This document shows, piece after piece, positions 1 through 8,498 of a stretch of DNA of 10,028 nucleotides; position 1 is the stretch's first letter, and the number at the start of each line of letters is the position of its first letter. The translations under genes and the position numbers were made by a program. Source of the stretch: Thalassiosira profunda. Lineage: Eukaryota > Bacillariophyta > Thalassiosirophyceae > Thalassiosirales > Thalassiosiraceae. The DNA lies in contig JALLAP010002426.1 in NCBI GenBank assembly GCA_036939355.1, positions 1-10,028 of the forward strand, read 5' to 3'. Below the pieces are notes generated by a model, which saw only the letters and a list, made by a program, of their open reading frames with translations, made no database searches and was not told the DNA's origin.

Positions 1-3000
1 GCCGTCTCCTGGCATGGAGACTAGCCCACCGCTCCTGAACTGATGCGACGCTATGCTCATGGTGGACTGCTTTCCAGGAATATTGGAAATGCTACTGATC
101 TTCGTTGGAGGCGTTGTCGTCATATCCCAGAGCACTGCAGTCTTGCCAGCGCCGACGGAAAGCATTCTGTGCCTCGATACTGCACTCAAATACTCGATGG
201 ACTTGGTATGTCCTTTCCAGCAGTGGAGCAGCGTCCCCTGCCGTCGATCAAAGCAGTGGATATGCCCACTGTGGCTTCCGGTACAAATCCAGTCTGAGTG
301 GGACGTGATACACTTGAGATCAAACGAGGCTTTGTCGTCGCTGAGACCAGGGTGGCTCCTCTTGGCGTAGAACTCCTCTCTCGGCAAGTTCGTTGCAGTA
401 TTCCAGGCAAGTCTACGAAACATGTGGTCAGGCTTTCTGGTGCTGCCATCGCGAGTATTGTCATCCCATACCAATTTGTGATAGTCGACAACTGTGTCGG
501 AGCACCGCACATCGATGGTGTACAGATGACTCGATGAGATGGCCGCAAATGCTCCTGTCGAATCGCCAAGGATTTCTCCGGACCCAGACCCCATGGGCAA
601 CAGTGCAAAGCCAACAAAGCTTTCGCCTTTCCAACTCGTTCCTCGAGCTTTACCAGAGTTGTGACAAACTGCGTTCTCTGGTGAAAGAGAGCTGATCGTT
701 GCCTGGGTCTCAGCGTCGTACAAATGCAGCCCTCCATTGCACACTAGCACCGAACTGCCGCTGTCAAAGAACTCCGCTTGTCTGATTGGCAATGGATCTC
801 CCTCGCTATTGCTGTCAGCTCGGCCGAACTGCTTTCGTTGTCCTGAAACGGGAGGGTGCTGTCTCAAGTCATACAAGAGGACTTCGCCTCGATCGTTCCC
901 AGTTGCCAACAGACTCTCGGATTGGTTGACCGCCATGCACGTTGTGACCGCGTTGCTCTCGTCACTCAGCTCTGTGGTCAACATCATGCGACAGCGCCAT
1001 TTGTACCGACAGTGGTCAGTCTCCTCCTTGTGCAGCCCTAGAACCCAAGCCAGGTCGCGTTTGGACTTCGAATAGTCTTCGTAACCCACGAAAGATTGCG
1101 ATGTTTCTGGAAAGCGACTTGACGCAGATGCTTCCATCCTGTTACCATTCTCGTCGTCTGAAGACTCATCTCCAGCTGTGGCAGGTAGAGGCTCGGTTTG
1201 CCGTTTGGGCTCTCGCATCTCGAGGATTATACCGTCGCCATCTTCGTGCAAGTCGTTGTACGATGTATTCGACAGGGCGTCTTCTGCCGCGACGCTAGAT
1301 TCGACTGCGGCTGGAGGCGATGCAGCTCGTTGCTGTTCGTCGATACCACGTCCTTTGCCAAGCCAGGAGCGAAGTTCGACAGCAGCCGCAGAGGGGCAAT
1401 GGGCTTTAACCAGATCTCGTCCACAAACGTCCGCGGCTTTCTTTGCTATCATCACGGCCTCCTCAACACCAGGCAGCACCGTAATCTCGGCATCAGGGTC
1501 CAAGATGTCTGATGAGTGGGCGCCATTCAACACTTGATAGCACAGCTTCTCCACAGCGTTGAAGACCTCTGGGAAGAAACGTGCATCCGAATAACCAATC
1601 ACATCGTGCACAAGATTGCTCGTCTCCTCCATCAACCCCGCGCTTGCTTTGTCGTCGCTCTGTATATTCTCCTCGTTCGTGGCGATTGCAAAAGACGCAG
1701 AGAACATTCGCGTCATTGCATCTGGGTTGGAGCGAAGGTAGTATTTCGCTATGTCCTCCGAATTCATTTGAGTCAGACAGCTCCGAAGTAGAACTACCAA
1801 GTCTTTGAGATAACAAATTGTCTCGTCCTTGTCTATGGACGAAGCGGATTTGCAAAGCTGCGAGCAATGGCGAAGCACTGGCTTGGACACCAGTATGGGA
1901 ATTGCATCGGCCGGTAGTAGTGGCAGGAGAGCCGTCAAAGCTTGCACGCATGTTGTGTTTTCGTGCTTGGAAAGCGAAGATCGTTCAATGCTCTTCACCA
2001 GCAATGGCACGATGTATTTGCAACACAGCCCGGGGCCAAGTACATCGCCACGGGCTAGCGCTGTCACGAAGAGAATCAAGAATCTCGTCACCGAATCCGA
2101 TTGGTTGGGCGTCGATGGAGCACATACATGTTGTGCAATGAAAGTGGTCGCTCGATCAATGAACGCCTCGCCAGATGACGAAAGATAAAGAGATTGAAGC
2201 AATGGTCCCACAAAGACCTTTCCCAGCTCCTCCACCACTACAGCGCATCGCTGAGGATTGTTTGTTGCATATGCCAGCGCCTTCTCCATAAACTTGAACA
2301 ATGGAGGTGCAATAAGATCGGCTGAGGGAACGAGCAGAAACCGACTGTTAGGACGGATCGATAGTAGCAAAAGGTAACAGCGGCAACATACCTGGAATAA
2401 TGGTGGACAAGCACGTCAGATAGGCCCTGAGCTTTTCCGCAAGTAAAGGGTAGTAGGCACGAGCGCAATTCTCGACAAAGACGTCGATGGACTGCAGCGG
2501 CGATAACGCTGTGGGCAAAATCAACCCAACACTCGTGCTCGGCAAACCCTTCAGGCAGTGTGGGTTCTGAATCAACCTCCTGACCTGTTCCAATCGAGTG
2601 GATGGGGTTGCTGAAGTTTCAGAGCCATCCACGAGTTCCAATCCGGTTGGACATCGTTGAAAGGACAAGTTCTGCGTGCGAAACAGGATCTGGTAGGCGT
2701 CGTTCAGCTGCTGAGGAAACAGAAACAGATCCTCGGAAGGTTTTCCACCCCTCGAGAGGCGCTTCAACGATTGTCGAATGTCGAGAGTGCCCGCCAACAG
2801 TCCACTGATTGCTTTGTCGACAGTAGGTGGAGGGATAACACGCGCGCTGACGTAACATTCCTNCCGCCAACAGTCCACTGATTGCTTTGTCGACAGTAGG
2901 TGGAGGGATAACACGCGCGCTGACGTAACATTCCTTCAGGATGGCCCCAAGCGTTGATAGGTCTCGCTGCTTTCTCAAACGAACATCATCGAGATGATTT

Positions 3001-6000
3001 GGATCGGAAGGCAATTCTTCGGGCTCATCCCTCACCACACCCTTCTCCTTTGTTAGGGCAGATCGGAGCTTCTGTGATGTGGAGTGAATTGCCGATTTGA
3101 GAGAGTGCCTTCTCGGGTGAGGCCCCAGAAAGAGCTGAACGAACTGACTCTGATGCTTTGAGCGTTGCTGTTCGTCCACGGAAGAGCCTGCAAAGACAGA
3201 GTGACATTTGCCCTGGCACTGATCCAGGCGGCTGCCTCCATCAGCCCAACGCACAGTCGAAATAGGCAAATTCTTCTCCCCAATCGCCCTGTTCCCAGTC
3301 AGAGCCTCGCCAAAGTTTAGGTCGATCCACAAATGAAGGTGTCGACTGACATGCTCACTCTCCAAGAGACGTCGATGGTACTCAATGAAGCTTTCCGGAT
3401 CGCCTCCGCACCAATCTGGCAGGGCCAGGTCGTCCATTTCACGATGCATTGACTTGAAGATACAGGGACGAACAGAGGAATAAAACTCTACTGTGGCTTC
3501 GTCTGGCGTCCACTCATACATCTTCAGGATGCTCTTCGGATAATGCTGGAGGAAGGTTTGGGAATGGGTCGACGAGACAGAGTAGTTTCAGCACCACGAT
3601 TGCAGCGTGTGCACTTACCCCAGGGTTGAACTCTCCTCGCACAACTCTCTTCAGATGGTCTTGGGGGAGGCAGCGAGCGCGATAAATTGTGTAGGTCAAC
3701 TCGCAAATGCTCTCTGGAACGTGGTGTGGTGGATTGGCGTGCGCAAAGGTTTGATCCAGCTGCTCGTCGCCTTTCTTCAGTCTGAATCTCGACTTGGATA
3801 GATCACGCCACGCTTCATCTTGCGCCTCTAAATCAGCTATCTCGGATGCAAATGAAGTAACCCAGGGCAAAATTGGAGGGTTCGAATGATCTCCCACAAT
3901 GCGTCCAGCCGCGGCATTCAACATCATGAGGTAGCATAGATTGCTGAGCTGCCCTCTTTCCCACTGTACCGTTGGTGTGTCTCCGTAGCCGGGATATGGA
4001 ATAATCGTTGGACGTTCAGCTTCTGATCTCGGAGATCTCGTTGGAGAAGAATTGTTACGCTGGAAAATAGAGCGCCACTCTCTCCTTGAATGCTCCTCGG
4101 AGGGCGACACGTCCACCTCAGAGAGATCTCGTCTGCAATTGCCATCGTCAGAAACCTCCCTTTTCAGTCTCTGCGGGGCAACAGGCACTGCCAACCGAAT
4201 CCATCCATCTTCTTGCACAAAGATATTGTTTGGATAAAGCATCTCGCCGAGAGTTATCCCATTGGAGTGGCAAAAGCTAACTGCGTGGAACAGTTGCAAC
4301 GCCAAGAATCGAATCCGTAGGTCAGCCACATCTGCGCGGTAACACGATCCCACCTCGAACCGCTTCCANCAACGCCAAGAATCGAATCCGTAGGTCAGCC
4401 ACATCTGCGCGGTAACACGATCCCACCTCGAACCGCTTCCACGACGATCGTCGGCGTAAAAAGTTGGGTGGTGGGGCGGCTGCTCCTCTTCCCTCTCCTA
4501 TCTTCGGCAAGTTCAGGTCACTTAAGAAGTGAACGAGACGCCGATCTTTTTCGGCATTAGCCTCCTCCTCAATGAGGTTTGGCTGAGAAGAGGAATGCTG
4601 ATAACGGTTGTTTCTCCGTCCATCATTTCGATCATTCTTGTGACAGGAGCAAAGACCCTCATCTCGTTCTCCATTTCTGCGAAGCCAGGGCAATTGAGAC
4701 GAACTGTTGGGTGCAGAGAACTCTGAGGAATCGCCTACAAACGATCCAAGTTCGTGCCCTTTCACTCCTGAAAACAAGGGCTGCGTAAAAAAGTCCTCCG
4801 TTCTAAGCAATTCATGCAGCGATCGACACGATGCTGTTACGTCGAACACCGACACGACAGACGAGCAGGACTCAGCTTCATCATGGCTTGGAGCAGTGCA
4901 CTTTGACACGGACATCAGTGGCGCCAAGCAAGGGTGCAGGGCTTGATACATTTTGCTCGGTGGTTGATCGGGCTTTGCAGGCACCTCAATCTCTTTGTGG
5001 AGCAAATTCAGGTTGGTGTCTGGCCACGTTTGCTCGGAATCGCTCCTCCCCTCATCACCCGCCTGCAGTCCGGATACAGTGGCCAGTAGGGGCAGCTTTG
5101 CATTCGCTGCGTGCCCCCGGGCGAGGGCACAACTCAATTCCGACTCGGGTTGGTCCGTTGGCCAAATCCAAGCTGCCAAGGCATTGTCGCAGTGAAAGCG
5201 CTTCGTACAGTTTCCATCTGCGTCGAGTAGCCCATTTCGGCGCCTGCTCGCGTCCAGCACAAGTGACGAGTCCACGTCCTCAAATAGCGAGTTGCCCGAC
5301 GGTTCGGACAGCAGTGAATGGAGGGAGGCCTTTCGTTGCTGACTGGGCAACGCGGGCGGTGCCGAAGATACGAGTCCGTTTCCCTCTGTTCGCCCGGCGT
5401 CCAGAGCTTGGGCAGTTTTGTTTGCAGACTCGCCATTGGATTGTTTGGCCATGCTTCGCTCAGCATCCCCCCACGAAGACCTCGCATGAGAACTTGGTTG
5501 AAACGGTCCATAGTTCGGGGGCGCCACCACGATGGGAAACGGCGCCGCCCTCCGCTGCCTCTGCCTTCGACGTCCATTCTTATCCCCCGAAGGTTGCATT
5601 TCTATCTCGACGGTTTCTCCGTATACGGTGACCGGCCGCGCCCCCAATACCTTGGTCACGCCCTGGCTTCCCTCATCAAACGTAATAGTCCCAACACCCC
5701 GAGATATCGTTGCGTTGAGAACGGGCCCGAAGAGAGAGAAGAACTCTCGCAGTCCGTTGTCGTCCAAATTGGATTGCAGGCCCTTGACCACGATGCTGTT
5801 GCAATCAGCTGTGTCACTTTGGCTGTCGTAATATTCCTTTTCTAACCCTTCCATCGAGGCGGGCAGCCAGGCGTGGTAGAAGGGGAAGCTCTTCTCCAAC
5901 ATCGACAGTTGCAACTCAGTGATCTGGTTGCGAGATTTGCAAGTGGGCAGATCCGCCACATCTCTGTCTGTTGCCGAGGCATCCTCCATCTTGCCCCCAG

Positions 6001-6085
6001 CCATATCCCCGTCGGCAGAATTGCTTTCCGTTGTTTTTACATCACGCCCCCCAGGCGATGGAGTTGAGTCTGACGCTTCCGCCAT
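1..6085 (-). CDS. RRM-containing WDR81/GFS12-type BEACH-WD40 protein (3' end off window)
   Basis: The model is complement(join(<1..2321, 2392..3545, 3619..6085)). With the two 72-bp artefact copies collapsed it gives 1932 codons with no stop. Seen in order: an RRM at about residues 96-165 (SIVVKGL, then GVGTITF), followed by the basic run GRRRQRQRR; kinase-like pieces at about 380-430 and 565-610 (LQLFHAVSFCHSNG); a BEACH domain at about 684-942 (LSNLCYLMMLN, WRDLSKSRFRLKKGDEQLD, YEWTPDE, HVSRHLHLWIDLNFG, VQLFLGPHPRR); a helical, probably HEAT-like region; and WD40 blades from about 1580 (LATGNDRGEVLLYD, TAVLWDM). This order is that of WDR81 and plant GFS12, whose animal member works with WDR91 in endosome maturation and cargo clearance. 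Human WDR81 is about 1940 residues, so perhaps 60-90 residues lie outside the window. The ATG at 6085 has A at -3 and G at +4. The HRD and DFG motifs are missing, so the kinase part is probably a pseudokinase. The RRM is not expected in this family. Family assignment is secure; cellular role is inferred. Confidence 0.9.
2322..2391 (-). other. Intron 2 of the WDR81-type gene (70 nt)
   Basis: The donor reads CCAG|GTATGT on the minus strand and the acceptor CGTTCCCTCAG|CC after a pyrimidine-rich stretch. TCCTAAC upstream is a good branch-point match. Splicing joins the frame ending at STIIPG to the frame that then stays open to position 1. The interrupted codon is G|CC (Ala), a phase 1 intron. 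Reading through instead meets a stop within the intron. An upstream CAACAG-like AG would enter a frame that soon stops. Confidence 0.88.
2791..2935. repeat. 72-bp perfect direct duplication around one N (assembly junction 1)
   Basis: Positions 2791-2862 and 2864-2935 are identical, with a single N at 2863. Removing one copy plus the N (73 nt) restores the minus-strand frame across the junction, giving ISGLLA followed by GTLDIRQS. Left as is, the WDR81-type gene appears broken by a frameshift. This looks like two contigs whose shared ends were placed side by side instead of merged. Confidence 0.92.
3546..3618 (-). other. Intron 1 of the WDR81-type gene (73 nt)
   Basis: The donor is GGG|GTAAGT and the acceptor CCTTCCTCCAG|CAT, phase 0. 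Splicing yields FNPG-HYPKSILKMYEWTPDE, which restores the BEACH core pattern (YP-x-S-I-x-x-M-x-x-WTPDE). Other nearby AGs either give the wrong phase or lose the YPKS motif. The intron therefore sits inside the BEACH domain. Confidence 0.9.
4297..4441. repeat. 72-bp perfect direct duplication around one N (assembly junction 2)
   Basis: Positions 4297-4368 and 4370-4441 are identical, with N at 4369. Collapsing to one copy joins RIRFLAL to QLFHAVSFCH in one frame, restoring the helix before the degenerate catalytic loop of the pseudokinase. The copy length and the single N match the other two junctions exactly. Confidence 0.92.
5594..5797 (-). other. RRM domain region of the WDR81-type gene
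   Basis: This stretch encodes residues 97-164 of the large minus-strand protein. It shows the RRM beta-alpha-beta-beta-alpha-beta pattern: SIVVKGL as the RNP2 strand, DNGLREFFSLFGPV as helix 1, GVGTITFDE as the RNP1 strand, VTKVLGARPVTVYGETVEIEM as helix 2 and the last strand (quoted in part). RNP1 is short and has one aromatic (F136), so RNA binding could be weak. The segment VTKVLGARPV and the Arg-rich stretch just after it resemble the RRM plus RG tail of G3BP stress-granule proteins. That resemblance is by eye only. Confidence 0.75.
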
Positions 6086-6465
6086 ATTTTAGGGGCACAA
6101 ATCACAATACCAACGCCGCATCAACACGCTCTATCACCTCACAACTTGACGGAGTATCCTTGCGCACAAGCGAATCATGAACAAATTTCAGCGCCCCTCC
6201 AGACGACTCGGCGCCCCGAAGACGACGTCTGCGGGGTTGTCCCGTGGCCGGGGCATCTAGCGGAGGCGAGGAAGCCCCGTATGGGCGGCGGGGGGGGAAG
6301 GAAGGTGTGGAGCGAGCGCTGGAGAGTGAGGCGGAGAGAGGGACAGAAGGAAGGAGGAAGGGAAGGAAATACTCCTGGCCCGCCCTCCGCCCTCTCGACA
6401 TAACAAATCCTCCTGCCCGCCCAACCTCTCCTCGCGGCCTCCCCACCGCTGCCCAATTATTGAGA
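6086..6465. promoter_or_regulatory. Shared divergent intergenic/promoter region
   Basis: This 380-bp gap separates the start codons of two divergent genes and must hold both promoters and both 5' leaders. No convincing TATA box or known initiator is visible. The half nearer the plus-strand gene is strongly biased: a run of eight G at 6290-6297 inside a G-rich block (6283-6310), then an almost pure purine tract to about 6369, then a pyrimidine-rich leader at 6371-6455. Two short upstream ORFs with ATG starts occur on the plus strand, at 6177-6260 and 6281-6403. Transcription start sites cannot be placed from sequence alone. Confidence 0.6.
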
Positions 6466-8347
6466 ATGGCTATCGCAGAGGCAGACGCCGCTAGCGTGGG
6501 GGGCGAATCCACTTCGTCGGCCGTTGAGCCTGCCGCGAAGCGTCTGAAATCAGCGGAAAACGAGCCTGTCATTGCAAATAATGGTGACAATCCCGGCCCT
6601 CCGGCGGGGCCCTCTGACACCGCCCCTCCCCCAGGACTCGCCGCCTGCGTCAATGACACTGATGCTCCCCAAATCGACCCTCTTCCCCTCGGGGAGAATG
6701 AGAGCGTCGTCCTCGCCAACGATGGGGAGGCAGTCATTGCAAACAGGGACGATACCGAACCTCCTGCAACCCTCTCGACGATGCCTCAGGAGGTTTTGGT
6801 GAGCATACTCCGCCTCGTCGGCATTGGCTACGATATCCTTCCCTCATGTCTCGCGCTCGAGGCAACCTGCACATCGCTACGCGACGCGATGGGGATGGAC
6901 GAAATCTGGAGAGAATTGTTCCCCCTTTTCCAACTCGAGTGTGAAAATTCCACCACCAAACGAGAGACGTTGTTTATCACGAAGGTCTTGCGCAACGTTC
7001 GGAAGTATCAAAAGTCGACGGAGAATCTTCTGTTGGACGTACTGGGCGGTGCAGACGGGGTGAGGCGAGTGGTGGCGGAGCTCCTGGCCCGGATGCGCCC
7101 TGATGTAGGGATTATTGGACAGGAGGAAAAGTTCAAGGCCGTCCTGCGGGGGGATTCCGTTGCGTACCTGGTTGCGGTGATTGAGAGCCACGTGGTCACC
7201 AGGCTGTCCAAAGCTCACAACATTGCCATTCACAAAGCGCAAAGCCCCGGGGCGGCATACCCCCAAATCACCTCCACAACTCTGCAACTGTTGGATGCGC
7301 TGCTGGGGGAGGACGAAAGTCCCTGGGTCTGCAGCGTAGCCAGAGGAAGCCATGGCAACTGCATTGCAAAGTCCTTTGGATACGAATGGCCTGCGGACAA
7401 TTGCGGGGAAGACGACGTTCTTGGAGCTGCCGAAAGGACCAAGATCGTGCGACTGTTGGCGTATCGCGCTGGTGTGGTGAAGCTGAGCGGTGAAGCGTTC
7501 TCTATTGTTGCGGCTGAGATCCTGCATTTCATGGGCTCAATTGTCGCCCACGCCTTTGAGGCGTGCAAGGGCATGCACAGCCCCCTCGAGAAGAGGGACA
7601 GTGATCCGAGATTTGTCCATCTTGTTGAGGAGGCGCGGTACGGCAATTATTTCACCAACTACCAGCCGCCGTTCCAGGAGGACGAGGATGGCAAAGTGGA
7701 ATGTGTTATCGTCCCTCGACAGATCGAGGAAGCGGCCGTGAAGTTGGGAATGCGCAAAGTCCTTGGCTTCAACGACGACTTTGATCACTGGGCTGCAAGC
7801 AGCGAGGACCTTCTAGACGAGGAGAGAGACGAGGCGCGAGGGCGATACTTCAAAGAGTCTGTAGGGCCTGGCGAAGATCCAATGTGCTCCGATGCCGAGC
7901 AGAAGGCTGAGGCGGCAGCAGCGTCCGGAGATTATAAGAAAGCTGGCTTTATCCAGGCAGAGGAGAAGATGTCGACACAGGTGGACGCAGCGATCAACTT
8001 CCTGAAGAATCAAATGAAAGCTGCTGCTGCAANAGGAGAAGATGTCGACACAGGTGGACGCAGCGATCAACTTCCTGAAGAATCAAATGAAAGCTGCTGC
8101 TGCAAATGAGAACTACGTCACGGCTGGGGTGGTGCAGGACATAGCCAACCGCCTAGAGGGTAGCCGACAGAGTCTCCGTGCGTTGGAACACGACATGTTT
8201 GAGGCCGCTGTGCGGCAGGACTTTGTGAAAGCAGGGCATCTCCAGGAGCAGCACCGCGCCATCTTGCAGTCTATGCCCCGTCTCAAACTGATCTGCCCGG
8301 TGACCGTGGTGCCCCCAATGGTTTCCTTTCTTTTGACTCAGAGCTAG
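6466..8347 (+). CDS. F-box protein with histone-fold-like segments and UVR repeats
   Basis: This single exon encodes 602 residues once the 72-bp artefact copy plus N (73 nt within 7961-8105) is collapsed. The start is the ATG at 6466, with A at -3 and G at +4. The frame is open further upstream but has no ATG there. Seen: PAAKRLK at 22-28, close to the c-Myc nuclear localisation signal; an acidic, Pro-rich N-terminus; an F-box at about 103-150 (LSTMPQEVLVSIL...WRELF), which would bind SKP1 in an SCF ubiquitin ligase; a histone-fold-like segment at about 222-281 (RGDSVAYLVAVIESHVV, YPQITSTTLQLLDALL), resembling H2A/H3 helices 2-3; an H4-like one with RLLAYRAGVVKLSGEAF at 329-345, a long helix to about 370, and VIVPRQIEEAAVKLGMR at 414-430. 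The C-terminus has three UVR-type repeats with an exact 36-residue period (DYKKAG, NYVTAG, DFVKAG at about 489-567). A nuclear substrate adaptor acting on chromatin is my inference. The F-box and UVR calls are firmer than the histone folds. Confidence 0.85.
7961..8105. repeat. 72-bp perfect direct duplication around one N (assembly junction 3)
   Basis: Positions 7961-8032 and 8034-8105 are identical, with N at 8033. Uncollapsed, the F-box gene shifts frame and stops at 8109. Collapsed, AAAANENYVTAG continues to the stop at 8347. It falls inside a genuine protein repeat array but is not a unit of it: the protein repeats have a 108-nt period and are diverged, while these copies are identical and 72 nt long. 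Confidence 0.92.
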
Positions 8348-8498
8348 TGTTCTAGGTGAAGATGCAACAGGTACAGTTGTTTCCCACTTGTTGAAGGGAT
8401 CTGGCGAGATACTTTTGATTCCGCAGCGATGAGTAGAACGAGTATGAACAAAGCACAAGGACACTGCATGCCCAGAACCATTACATAGCGAAGATCTA
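8348..8498. other. Convergent intergenic spacer
   Basis: Only 151 bp separate the stop codons of the converging plus- and minus-strand genes, so both 3' untranslated regions and polyadenylation sites must lie or overlap here. No canonical AATAAA is seen on either strand, and no strong hairpin or coding potential is evident. Confidence 0.6.

Noticed and set aside
186..737. Minus-strand 183-codon open frame
   Set aside because: It is a different frame of the WD40-coding exon. The frame that gives clear WD40 blades is open all the way from 2321 to the window edge.
2348..2914. Frameshifted or pseudogenised BEACH gene at the N positions
   Set aside because: The frame changes coincide exactly with the artefactual 72-bp duplications. 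Collapsing them restores continuous coding with conserved motifs on both sides.
3514..3545. Alternative acceptor sites for intron 1 at the AGs following CATTATCCGA
   Set aside because: Either the phase is wrong or the conserved YPKS part of the BEACH core is lost. CCTCCAG|CAT keeps both phase and motif.
4831..5631. Plus-strand 266-codon open frame
   Set aside because: It lies wholly antisense to the RRM and N-terminal part of the WDR81-type gene, shows no recognisable domain, and is the kind of open frame expected opposite a moderately GC-rich coding region.
5318..5845. Plus-strand 175-codon open frame
   Set aside because: It is antisense to the RRM-coding region and has an unremarkable composition and no motif.
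6453..6457. CCAAT box
   Set aside because: It lies 9 bases before the start codon, too close to act as an upstream promoter element for that gene.
6244..6465. Upstream extension of the F-box gene to 6244
   Set aside because: The codon at 6244 is GTG, not ATG. The extension encodes purine-tract low complexity, and the ATG at 6466 has a strong start context.
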